From the NCBI GenBank assembly GCA_020634245.1, contig JACKCC010000006.1:310001-374000 (forward strand): 64,000 bases of DNA. The letters run 5' to 3'. The notes beneath the pieces are model-generated. The model did no database searches and was not told the origin of the DNA. It was given only the letters and a program-made list of their open reading frames with translations. This DNA comes from Ardenticatenaceae bacterium. GTDB lineage: Bacteria; Chloroflexota; Anaerolineae; Promineifilales; Promineifilaceae. A program made the translations under genes and the position numbers. The stretch's first letter is position 1; each line of letters opens with the position of its first letter. Of the stretch, positions 1 to 6,738 are shown piece after piece.

Positions 1-116
1 AGAATGTGCATTCGTGTTCCTTTGTTTTCTTGACTGTCACCAGATTAGCAGGGGTTTGTTAAGACCTGTTTAACCGGATGTTACGGTTTTGCTAATGTTT
101 GGGAAGTTGGCGGGGT

Positions 117-1721
117 TTAGGGAATTTGCAGCACGGCCGTTTCCTGTTCCCACCAATTCTCCTGCAAGACCGCCACACTCAAATACGTCCCATCAAACGA
201 CCACTGCGGATCGAGCAGCCGCTCACTGCCGGAAATGGTCAGCGGGTAGGCGGTCGCGCTGTGTGTATCGAAAATGGACAATCCGGCGGCGGGGTTTTGG
301 TAAACAAAGCGGCTACCGTCGGGTGACCAGAGTGGGGTGGTGGGCACGGCCGTTACTGGAGCCAGAAATTCGCCGTTTTCCAGATTGTAGATGATGAGTT
401 CGTGGTCGGGATTGAAGAAGGTGAGGAAACGGCCGTTGGGCGAGAAGGTGGTGTATGCTTTAACCTCGGCGCTATAGCGATCCGCTTCGGCGAATGCGCT
501 CTGAGTGAAAAGGATCTCTCCCGTTGTCTGGTCCAGCAAATGAAGTTGGGGTGAATCTGTTTCTGGCGTTAGGTAGACGAGATAACGGCCGTTGGAGGAG
601 TAACGGCCGTAAATGCCACCTGGCGCAACCATTGTGAGCGTATCAGTTTCCACGTCCCAAAGCTGTAAATTGGCCGAAACTGTACCGGAAATCAAATCCA
701 GAGGGGCGAAGATGCCTTCTTCCCAGGTAGTGGCCAGAATTTGGTCAGTACTGGGCAAAATATCAGCGAAACGACTAAAAGGTCGATTTTCCCGTTCGCT
801 ATCTATTTTCCCTGACAAAAATTTAACATATGTGCCAAATTCTGCTTGAAAATATTGAGGGCTAATCTTCTCCTGCGCCAAAATTGCTACCGAAGTGTTG
901 TACGAGAAACCAAATTCCTCATTAAGAACAACATAGTTGGGACTTACATCTTTAGCACGGCCGTCAAAATGTGTGCTTGCAACCCCTTCATCTGTTTCAA
1001 CATTAAAAATTCCAATGCTGAAGATTCCAGTTCCAATTCTCCTTTCAGAAACACGTAATTCGTCATTCAGCCAACCCCAATAATAAGACCCTCGCCCTAA
1101 GTACTCCATATGAGGACCAACACGCTCGATCTTCCAAGTGTATGGACTACCCCAAACATATGTCTCAATGTCGATTGGTTCGGCACTAAGAAAGAAATAA
1201 TCCCCGGTAGGATGCCAAAGAATATTGATATAAGGGGATAATTCTGTTGGGGTGATGTCAACTGGCTGAAAATTAATGGTGTCAGCGAAGAAGATACGAG
1301 TAAAACCTTCTTTTGGATGAATGATATAGGCAAATTCATTGCGGGTGGGAGACCATGTTACTTGTAAACCGGTAAACTGATTGATAACCGTTATTATACC
1401 TGTCCAGGTGAATTGCTGGTTGAAATCAATGGTAGGTATAGGTGTGAATGTGGGCCAGGGGGTGGATGATGGTTCGGGCGTCCAAGTTACCGTGGCGAAG
1501 AGCGTAGGCAGCGGGACATCTGTCGGCATAGGTGTTCGTGATGGCGCGGGGGTGGCAGTGGGTGTGGGGGTGTTGGGTAAGGTTGTGGGGGGAACGGCCG
1601 TTTCCATCTCCCCACCTCCTTCCACCATAATTTCCCGCGTCACCACATCATCAACCGACGCACACGCCGCTAAAACAACGACAACCAGGGCGATTACAAC
1701 AGCTTTGCTCAAACGCTTCAT
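117..1721 (-). CDS. Lipoprotein with Pro/Thr linker and TolB-like beta-propeller
   Basis: A predicted 534-residue secreted lipoprotein. The N-terminus has a basic start, a hydrophobic stretch and a lipobox (LAAC, about residues 17-20), followed by a low-complexity Pro/Thr linker (about residues 42-95) that would hold the domain away from the membrane. The rest carries repeated WSP-DG-type blades (WSPTRNEF, WHPTGDYF, YSSNGRYL, FSPNGRFL, WSPDGSRF) typical of PD40/TolB propellers. No catalytic residues are evident; a binding or scaffold role is inferred. It stands alone, with a 139-base gap to the methyltransferase gene upstream on the same strand. ACGGCCGT copies inside the gene encode Thr-Ala-Val and Asn-Gly-Arg. 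The fold assignment is firm; the ligand is unknown. Confidence 0.85.
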   Translation of the reverse strand: MKRLSKAVVIALVVVVLAACASVDDVVTREIMVEGGGEMETAVPPTTLPNTPTPTATPAPSRTPMPTDVPLPTLFATVTWTPEPSSTPWPTFTPIPTIDFNQQFTWTGIITVINQFTGLQVTWSPTRNEFAYIIHPKEGFTRIFFADTINFQPVDITPTELSPYINILWHPTGDYFFLSAEPIDIETYVWGSPYTWKIERVGPHMEYLGRGSYYWGWLNDELRVSERRIGTGIFSIGIFNVETDEGVASTHFDGRAKDVSPNYVVLNEEFGFSYNTSVAILAQEKISPQYFQAEFGTYVKFLSGKIDSERENRPFSRFADILPSTDQILATTWEEGIFAPLDLISGTVSANLQLWDVETDTLTMVAPGGIYGRYSSNGRYLVYLTPETDSPQLHLLDQTTGEILFTQSAFAEADRYSAEVKAYTTFSPNGRFLTFFNPDHELIIYNLENGEFLAPVTAVPTTPLWSPDGSRFVYQNPAAGLSIFDTHSATAYPLTISGSERLLDPQWSFDGTYLSVAVLQENWWEQETAVLQIP

Positions 1722-1860
1722 GGGCTACTCCCCCGCTTTCAATGGTTGATATTACTCCAATGATAAAAGAGACTATTCACCAAAACAACAGACGAAACAA
1801 CAACACTTTCCATACGTACGGCTAAAAAATCTGTGTTCATCTGCGTTCATCTGTGTCCCA

Positions 1861-2727
1861 TCACCTCTGCGCCACATACACCACCCACTCCTCTGCATCA
1901 TACAAAGCCAGCCCGTCCCAGGCCGGGTAAACGTCCACAGACGTAAAGCCCGCTTCCCGCATCATCGCCGTCATGTCGTCGACTGCATACGTCTGGTCGC
2001 ACAGGTGAACCTCGTCCAATTGGCCCGTCTCCAGGTGCAAAATGTGGAAGCGCTCATATGAAATCTGCTCGTCGGCGTGCCACTGCCGTTCGCCCAGGTG
2101 CAGGAAGGGCGCGTCACCCCACAGGCCAGTGTTGTCAGTGTACCACCAGGTGCTGTCCTTCTTGTCCACCCGGTCTTGATTGAGCAGTTCCACCACCAGC
2201 CGCCCGCCGGGACGCAGCGATCGGGCGACTTGGTGTAGAAGCTGCTGCGCTTCCTCTCGTTTGAAGACGGCCAACTGGCCGTAAATGAAGAGCGCCGCAT
2301 CAAAATCGGAATCGGCAAAATCCATCTGGCGCACGTCTTGCTGGATGAATTGGCAGTGAGCAACAACACCCTTCTCAATCGCCAATTCTTTCGCGTAGGC
2401 AATAGAGGCCGGGCCAAAATCAACGCCGGTGACGCGGATGCCGCGCTGGGCAAAAGCGGTGGCGTACAGGCCGGGGCCGCAGGTCACATCTAGCAGCCGT
2501 TTTTCTGGAGCCAGATTGAGTTTTTTCCACAGCCAGTCGAGCTGCGTCTCCCGTTCCGGCGTCTGCCGCGAGGCCGCGCCGTGCGATTGGTCCAGGTGTT
2601 CGCGCAGCATCCGCTGCGAGAAGCCGGGATCGTCCCAGGGTAGATTGCCGCCGGTTGTCCAGGGCAACGGCCGTTCCGGCCGGTTATAAATTCGCCATAG
2701 AGCATCACTTAAAGAGTTGTTCATCAA
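1861..2727 (-). CDS. Class I SAM-dependent methyltransferase
   Basis: A 288-residue soluble methyltransferase. Motif I (LLDVTCGPGLYATAFAQRG, about residues 78-96) and the following acidic residue of GVDF form the SAM pocket, and a UbiE-like sequence (LRPGGRLVVELL) follows near residue 190. The N-terminal 70 residues (Trp/Pro-rich, starting near a DALWRIYNRP segment) are outside the core fold. The family methylates small molecules, lipids or proteins, and the substrate cannot be read from sequence. The start could be either of two adjacent ATG codons at 2727 or 2724. The neighbours do not suggest a pathway, although rRNA methyltransferases follow on the right. Confidence 0.85.
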   Translation of the reverse strand: MMNNSLSDALWRIYNRPERPLPWTTGGNLPWDDPGFSQRMLREHLDQSHGAASRQTPERETQLDWLWKKLNLAPEKRLLDVTCGPGLYATAFAQRGIRVTGVDFGPASIAYAKELAIEKGVVAHCQFIQQDVRQMDFADSDFDAALFIYGQLAVFKREEAQQLLHQVARSLRPGGRLVVELLNQDRVDKKDSTWWYTDNTGLWGDAPFLHLGERQWHADEQISYERFHILHLETGQLDEVHLCDQTYAVDDMTAMMREAGFTSVDVYPAWDGLALYDAEEWVVYVAQR

Positions 2728-2800
2728 ATTGACCTTTACCTTTCAAACGTTTCCGTTTACGATAAATACAAACGCAGTTTTTCGCCGCGTTTTGGGTAAG

Positions 2801-2881
2801 CGTTCAGGCTTTTGAAGTTTCCTTTTCGGGAACATTCTACATTTCAGCGCTAAAACTTCAAAAGTCTCCAGAGACTGAACG
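2801..2881. repeat. Intergenic inverted repeat before rlmH
   Basis: A perfect 12-bp stem (CTTTTGAAGTTT at 2809-2820 with AAACTTCAAAAG at 2853-2864) sits inside an outer 7-bp pair (CGTTCAG at 2801 with CTGAACG at 2875). The loop is about 32 bases. It lies between the methyltransferase and rlmH, both transcribed away from it. There is no T-tract, so it does not look like a terminator. Confidence 0.75.
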
Positions 2882-2914
2882 ATTACCGTTTTGAATTAGT
2901 AAATGGAGTAGATC

Positions 2915-3394
2915 ATGATTCGCTTAGCTGGTCATATTACCGTCGTCGCTGTGGGCAAAATGCGTAAATCCCATTGGAAAACTGCCCAGGATGATTACGT
3001 CAAGCGTATCGAACGATATACCGACTTTGAACTCGTCGAAATTAAAGATGTCGTGGGCCGCGGCCAGCCGGATGCGGTTGCCATGCAGAAAGAAGGCGAG
3101 CAGTTGTTAAAAGCGGCTCAATCGGCCAGCCGCAAAATCGCCCTCACCGATACCGGGCGGCAGATGAGCAGCCCTCGATTGGCGGAATATTTACAGCGGC
3201 AGGTGCAGTTGTACGGCCATGTCGCCTTTCTCATCGGCGGCCCCTTGGGTTTTGCCGATGACGTGCTGGTCGAATGTGATGAGCAGTTGTCACTGTCTTC
3301 TTTCACCTTTCCCCACGAATTAGCCCGCGTCATTCTGCTGGAGCAGATTTACCGGGCCTGTACCCTCATCAACAACGAACAATATCATAAGTAA
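2915..3394 (+). CDS. rlmH: 23S rRNA pseudouridine-1915 N3-methyltransferase RlmH
   Basis: A 159-residue protein of normal length for RlmH, a SPOUT-class enzyme that methylates pseudouridine 1915 in helix 69 of 23S rRNA, late in assembly and on 70S ribosomes. The N-terminal strand (ITVVAVGKMR), the SAM-binding knot loop (FLIGGPLGFADDVL, about residues 105-118) and the hallmark C-terminus (LLEQIYRACTLINNEQYHK) are all present. An ATG start follows an inverted repeat. It is convergent with three genes for 16S rRNA methyltransferases. H69 contacts helix 44 of 16S rRNA, so all four target the same intersubunit region. Confidence 0.97.
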   Translation: MIRLAGHITVVAVGKMRKSHWKTAQDDYVKRIERYTDFELVEIKDVVGRGQPDAVAMQKEGEQLLKAAQSASRKIALTDTGRQMSSPRLAEYLQRQVQLYGHVAFLIGGPLGFADDVLVECDEQLSLSSFTFPHELARVILLEQIYRACTLINNEQYHK

Positions 3395-3396
3395 TT

Positions 3397-3444
3397 GTCG
3401 AGGGCTGAGCCTGTCGAAGCCCGGTTGCCTTCGACAGGCTCAGG
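3397..3444. repeat. REP-like palindrome, GAGCCTGTCGAAG family
   Basis: A perfect 15-bp stem (CTGAGCCTGTCGAAG at 3405-3419, CTTCGACAGGCTCAG at 3429-3443) with a 9-base loop lies between the convergent rlmH and rsmI genes. Near-identical elements occur at 27769 (full) and 12160 (left half only), and the core TTCGACAGGCTC recurs near 61128. It could help end transcription of both genes, but it lacks a U-tract. Confidence 0.85.
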
Positions 3445-3454
3445 CAGCGGCTAA

Positions 3455-4123
3455 TCAGCTTGTCAGTCCTTCGATGACGACGACGTATTCGCCGCGTGGT
3501 TCTTCCTCGGCGAACAAGGCCAGCAGTTCCGACAGCGTGCCGCGTTGGACCGATTCGTACAATTTGGTCAGTTCGTTGGCCAGCGCTGCCGGACGGTCGC
3601 CGTAGACGGCCAGCGCATCTTCCAGAAACGCTTTCAGGCGGTAAGGGCTTTCGTAAAAGATGAGCGTGTGCGGCGATTCGGCATCCTCGGCCATGAAGCG
3701 GCGGCGCTTGCCACTTTTGCGCGGCGGAAAGCCACGAAAGATAAAGCTGTGGGCCGGCAGTCCAGACAAGACCAGCGCCATCACCACCGCCGACGCACCC
3801 GGAATCATCGTCACAGGAATGTTTTCGGCGACGGCTTGGCGCACCAGCGTGTAGCCGGGGTCAGAGATGCCTGGCGTACCGGCGTTGGTGACGACGGCTA
3901 CCGATTTGCCTTCGGCTAGCAGGCCCATAATTTTCGCGCCGGCTTTGTCTTCGTTGTGTTCGTGGAAGGCGATTTGCCGCTTTTGGATTTCAAAATGCTG
4001 CAATAAACGGCCGGTTTTGCGGGTATCTTCGCTGGCGACCACGTCCACCTGGCGCAGGGTTTCCAGCGCCCGCAGGGTGATGTCGCCGAGGTTGCCAATG
4101 GGGGTTGCGACGAGGTAAAGCAT
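3455..4123 (-). CDS. rsmI: 16S rRNA (cytidine-1402-2'-O)-methyltransferase RsmI
   Basis: RsmI adds the 2'-O-methyl group to C1402 in helix 44 of 16S rRNA, next to the P-site codon. The tetrapyrrole-methylase fold markers are clear: VATPIGNLGDITLRALE (residues 5-21), SEDTRKTGRLL (31-41), FHEHNE (53-58) and NAGTPGISDPG (80-90). At 222 residues it is shorter than the usual 270-290 and stops after VVIEG, so the C-terminal helical domain of longer homologues is absent. The first listed Met (MLYLVATP) fits the family start. It is the last gene of a three-gene unit, 26 bases after rsmE. Confidence 0.95.
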   Translation of the reverse strand: MLYLVATPIGNLGDITLRALETLRQVDVVASEDTRKTGRLLQHFEIQKRQIAFHEHNEDKAGAKIMGLLAEGKSVAVVTNAGTPGISDPGYTLVRQAVAENIPVTMIPGASAVVMALVLSGLPAHSFIFRGFPPRKSGKRRRFMAEDAESPHTLIFYESPYRLKAFLEDALAVYGDRPAALANELTKLYESVQRGTLSELLALFAEEEPRGEYVVVIEGLTS

Positions 4124-4132
4124 GGGTTGGGA

Positions 4133-4166
4133 GTGTCACGTGTCAAGTGTCACGTGTCACGTTTCA
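4133..4166. repeat. Word repeat GTGTCA/CGTGTCA reaching into rsmE
   Basis: Four imperfect copies of a GTGTCACGTGTCA-type word lie between rsmI and rsmE. The repeat crosses the rsmE stop: the last four codons and the stop of RsmE (Lys-Arg-Asp-Thr-stop) are written in repeat sequence. Related words recur near 35160 and 49128. Confidence 0.7.
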
Positions 4167-4875
4167 TTTCTCCTAGTTCGTATAGGGTTAGGGCTACGGC
4201 CGTTACTGCGGCGGTTTCGGCGCGTAGGATGCGTTGGCCCAGGGTGATGGGGTGAATATTGTGCTGTTGGGCCAGTGAGATTTCTTCAGCAGTAAAGCCG
4301 CCTTCGGGACCGATGAAGAGGGCTACGGCCGTTCCCCTCTTTCCGCCAATAAATTCACCAATCGAACCGGCTGCTTCCTCTTCCCAGGGGATTAAGCCGA
4401 CATAATGAGGCGGTAAATTGGTCACGGCCTGGCCCAGCGCCATTGGTTCGGCTAATTCCGGGATACGGCCGCGCCGCGATTGTTCGGCCGCTTCGGTGAG
4501 GATGCGCTGCCAGCGGTCAGTTTTCTTGGGTGGACGGGCGACGGTGCGGTCGGTAATGAGCGGAACGAAGCGGCTGATGCCTAGTTCGGTTCCTTTTTGC
4601 AGTACCCACTCAAAGTTGTCCCGTTTAAGCAGGCTTTGGTAGAGGATAAGTTGGCTGGCTGGCTCGGTGGTGACGGGGCGTTGGTGCTGGATAACGGCCG
4701 TTACCCGTTTCCGCCCCACATCAGCCAGGACAGCGTCAAATTCCCAACCAGCATTATCCAACACCACCACCGGCTGGCCTGGTTCCATGCGCAGCACGGC
4801 CGTAATCTGGTGCGCCTGCTCCGGCGCAAAAACGACTTGATTGTCGTGGAATTCCTTAACGAAGAATCGGTGCAT
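4150..4875 (-). CDS. rsmE: 16S rRNA (uracil-1498-N3)-methyltransferase RsmE
   Basis: A 241-residue SPOUT-family enzyme that methylates U1498 of 16S rRNA, at the top of helix 44. Recognisable parts are the N-terminal PUA-like domain (MHRFFVKE, then HQITAVLRMEPGQ), the central QSLLKRDNFEWVLQKGTELG block, EAAEQSRRGRIPEL, and the SAM-binding knot LFIGPEGGFTAEEI followed by LGQRILRAETAAV. Length is normal. The final KRDT residues are encoded by an intergenic word repeat and are probably not functional. It lies 26 bases before rsmI and 62 bases after the RmtB-like gene, all on one strand. Confidence 0.96.
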   Translation of the reverse strand: MHRFFVKEFHDNQVVFAPEQAHQITAVLRMEPGQPVVVLDNAGWEFDAVLADVGRKRVTAVIQHQRPVTTEPASQLILYQSLLKRDNFEWVLQKGTELGISRFVPLITDRTVARPPKKTDRWQRILTEAAEQSRRGRIPELAEPMALGQAVTNLPPHYVGLIPWEEEAAGSIGEFIGGKRGTAVALFIGPEGGFTAEEISLAQQHNIHPITLGQRILRAETAAVTAVALTLYELGEMKRDT

Positions 4876-4883
4876 ATCAGGAC

Positions 4884-4949
4884 AGAGCTAGAGGATAGAG
4901 CTAGAGATAGAGATAGAGGGAAAACCCCGCTCTAGCTCTATCCTCTAAC
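4884..4949. repeat. Inverted repeat of TAGAG words
   Basis: A perfect 17-bp stem (4890-4906 with 4930-4946) is built from the words AGAGCTAGAG and GATAGAG, with a 23-base loop containing AGATAGAGATAGAG. It separates rsmE from the RmtB-like gene and supplies that gene's last two codons (Arg-Gly) and its stop. Confidence 0.85.
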
Positions 4950-5765
4950 TTTTTCGACGCAAAAAACGAGTTCACCCTCAAATAAAAGTTCGGTGACCGG
5001 CCAGTTGTGGCCTTCGATGAGTTGGAACATAAATTCCCGGTAACGGCCGGTTAAATTCCGGCCGCCGTGGGTGCTGACGGTGGGGAAGGAGATGACCAGC
5101 CAATGAACGTTGAGGGCCTCAAGTAACGGCCGTCCCCGGCCATGATAGTTGCGCTCAAAACGGGGCATCTCCTTCAAAAATAAAGCTACATCAGCCTGCT
5201 CAGTGGGAAATTGTAAGGCTACATCTTGCAGCCGGGCCAGCGGTTTTAGTCCTTGCAGCCGGAAAAAATGATTCAGAAAATCAATGCGCGGTTCGTGAAT
5301 GTCATAGGCGTAAAAATCGACCCCCGCCTGCGCGGGCGGCAGTTCTAAATCCATCCAGGGTAAGGCCAGTGGATTCAAACCGCAGGCAATGTCTAAAATG
5401 GAGTGGGGCCGGCCGGTGACGGCGAAAATCCGGGTGTAAAAATCAGCGAGAATGGGCTGCCGTTCCCGCGTGGAGAGATGGCTGTGTAAAATTCCCTGGC
5501 AGATAGTTTTGATTTGGAGCGCATCGCCGCTGGCGAAGGCGGTGTCCAACTGGGCTGCTGCTGCCGCATAATCGGGGTCGCCCAGATAGGGGGCCATGAT
5601 GCTGTGCAGTTGGGTGCGCACGGCTTTGATGGCCTGTTTGGGCTTTTTGTACTGCTGCAAAGCAGTTTCAGCCAGGCTGCGGATCGTTTCCTCGCTGGTG
5701 TCGCCGTATTTTTGTGATTGTTTGACGGCCGTTACCACCAACTCCAAATCATTTATATCGACCAT
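4938..5765 (-). CDS. Rmt/ArmA-family 16S rRNA (guanine-1405-N7)-methyltransferase-like
   Basis: A 275-residue protein with the full pattern of the Rmt/ArmA (FmrO) family, which makes m7G1405 in 16S rRNA and gives high-level resistance to 4,6-linked aminoglycosides such as gentamicin and kanamycin. Visible are the N-terminal helical domain with KKPKQAIKAVRTQLHSI (about 40-56), HLSTRERQPILADFYTRIF (97-114), SAM motif I LDIACGLNPLAL (124-135), a DIH acidic loop (155-157), and SFPTVSTHGGRN (226-237), equivalent to the SFPTRSLGGRG block of RmtB. The last Arg-Gly and stop come from an intergenic repeat. Family membership is strong from motif memory. Whether it acts on G1405, and whether it serves resistance or housekeeping, is inference. 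It opens the rsmE-rsmI unit. Confidence 0.85.
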   Translation of the reverse strand: MVDINDLELVVTAVKQSQKYGDTSEETIRSLAETALQQYKKPKQAIKAVRTQLHSIMAPYLGDPDYAAAAAQLDTAFASGDALQIKTICQGILHSHLSTRERQPILADFYTRIFAVTGRPHSILDIACGLNPLALPWMDLELPPAQAGVDFYAYDIHEPRIDFLNHFFRLQGLKPLARLQDVALQFPTEQADVALFLKEMPRFERNYHGRGRPLLEALNVHWLVISFPTVSTHGGRNLTGRYREFMFQLIEGHNWPVTELLFEGELVFCVEKVRG

Positions 5766-5883
5766 ACCCCTATTATAGCTTGTTGATGCTTTAGCCGACA
5801 GTTATGCCCACAACCGGGATCGTAAAGGTTTTATCGAGAAATGCCAGACCTGGGAAGGAGCGAGCTGGATTCTGAAGGTTTGA

Positions 5884-6738
5884 TTAAGGTGTGGGTGAAG
5901 GTACTACCATTGTCGGTATAGTCCCGACGGGTTGGGGCGTATTCGTACTGGTTGGTGGTGCAGGCGTGAAAGTGCTGGTAGGACCAACCGGCGTATTTGT
6001 GCTTGTTGGTGGCACCGGCGTATTTGTGCTGGTTGGCGGTGCTAACGTGTTGGTAGGGGTGGGCGGGACCGGCGTAAAGGTACTGGTCGGCGGCACCGGT
6101 GTAAAGGTGTGGGTGGGGCGGGGCGGCCTGGGTGTGGCAGTATTGGTGCTGGTGGGGGGCACCGGCGTAAAGGTACTGGTGGGGGGATTGGGCGTAAAAC
6201 TGGGCGTAACCGTAACCGTTGGCTGCGGGGTACGAGTAGGTGTGGTGGTGGGAACGGCCGTTGCCGTATTTGTATTGATTGGTGTAACAGTTACCGTATT
6301 TGTTGTGGTCGGCAGCGCTTCGCTTGTGGCTGTCGCCGCTGGTTCGGAGGGCGTAGGTGAAGCCCCTGAACTACTCGTATTGGTTATGGTCGGAGTTGGG
6401 GAAGGTTGTGCCCCTGTTTGCGGAATTTCTACTGGAGTGGGTGTTTGCCGCAGATTGGCTTCATCCGTGGCAATCGCATCAATAATACCTTCATCCAGGG
6501 GTTGGAACTGTGGCGTCCGCTCACTGGGTAAAGCGCTGTAATCGGCACGACTTTGCGCCAGCATATTGCCTTCAATTGTCTTCCGTGATAATTGGATGAC
6601 ATTGGCCAGCCAAACTGAGGTGAAGATGCAGATGAAATTGAGCAGCAGGGCAAAGAAGAATAACAGCCAGGTCCGTTTTTTCTTGGGCCGCTGTTCTTCC
6701 ATCCTCACTTCATCTGCGGTCGTTTCAGGCAGGTTCAT
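5884..6738 (-). CDS. Single-pass membrane protein with long Pro/Thr repeat tail
   Basis: A 284-residue protein with a short cytoplasmic N-terminus rich in Lys/Arg (about residues 16-22, PKKKRTW), one membrane helix (about 23-48), and an extracytoplasmic part that from about residue 98 is low complexity: repeated PPTSTNTPVPP and PPTSTFTPVPP units. No folded C-terminal domain follows, so it ends as a free Pro/Thr tail. Such tails may be glycosylated or span the cell envelope (inference). The start codon overlaps the end of the upstream sensor kinase by 14 bases, implying translational coupling and a shared role. No enzymatic motif is visible. Confidence 0.8.
   Translation of the reverse strand: MNLPETTADEVRMEEQRPKKKRTWLLFFFALLLNFICIFTSVWLANVIQLSRKTIEGNMLAQSRADYSALPSERTPQFQPLDEGIIDAIATDEANLRQTPTPVEIPQTGAQPSPTPTITNTSSSGASPTPSEPAATATSEALPTTTNTVTVTPINTNTATAVPTTTPTRTPQPTVTVTPSFTPNPPTSTFTPVPPTSTNTATPRPPRPTHTFTPVPPTSTFTPVPPTPTNTLAPPTSTNTPVPPTSTNTPVGPTSTFTPAPPTSTNTPQPVGTIPTMVVPSPTP

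Noticed and set aside
1381..1749. Gly/Val-rich open frame on the plus strand
   Set aside because: It is the antisense of the Pro/Thr linker and signal peptide of the lipoprotein at 117-1721; the composition is the complement of CCN/ACN codons.
4938..5765. Considered as a recently acquired resistance gene
   Set aside because: No mobile element flanks it, it contains the local ACGGCCGT motif, and it sits in an operon with rsmE and rsmI, so it looks resident.
5900..6200. Regularly repeated short units, considered as a CRISPR array or minisatellite
   Set aside because: Units are coding Pro/Thr repeats of varying length with no spacers and no cas genes.
5891..6541. 216-residue Gly/Val-rich repeat frame on the plus strand, first thought to be a repeat protein
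   Set aside because: It mirrors the Pro/Thr tail on the minus strand, which has a membrane anchor, a start coupled to the kinase and normal orientation for the operon.
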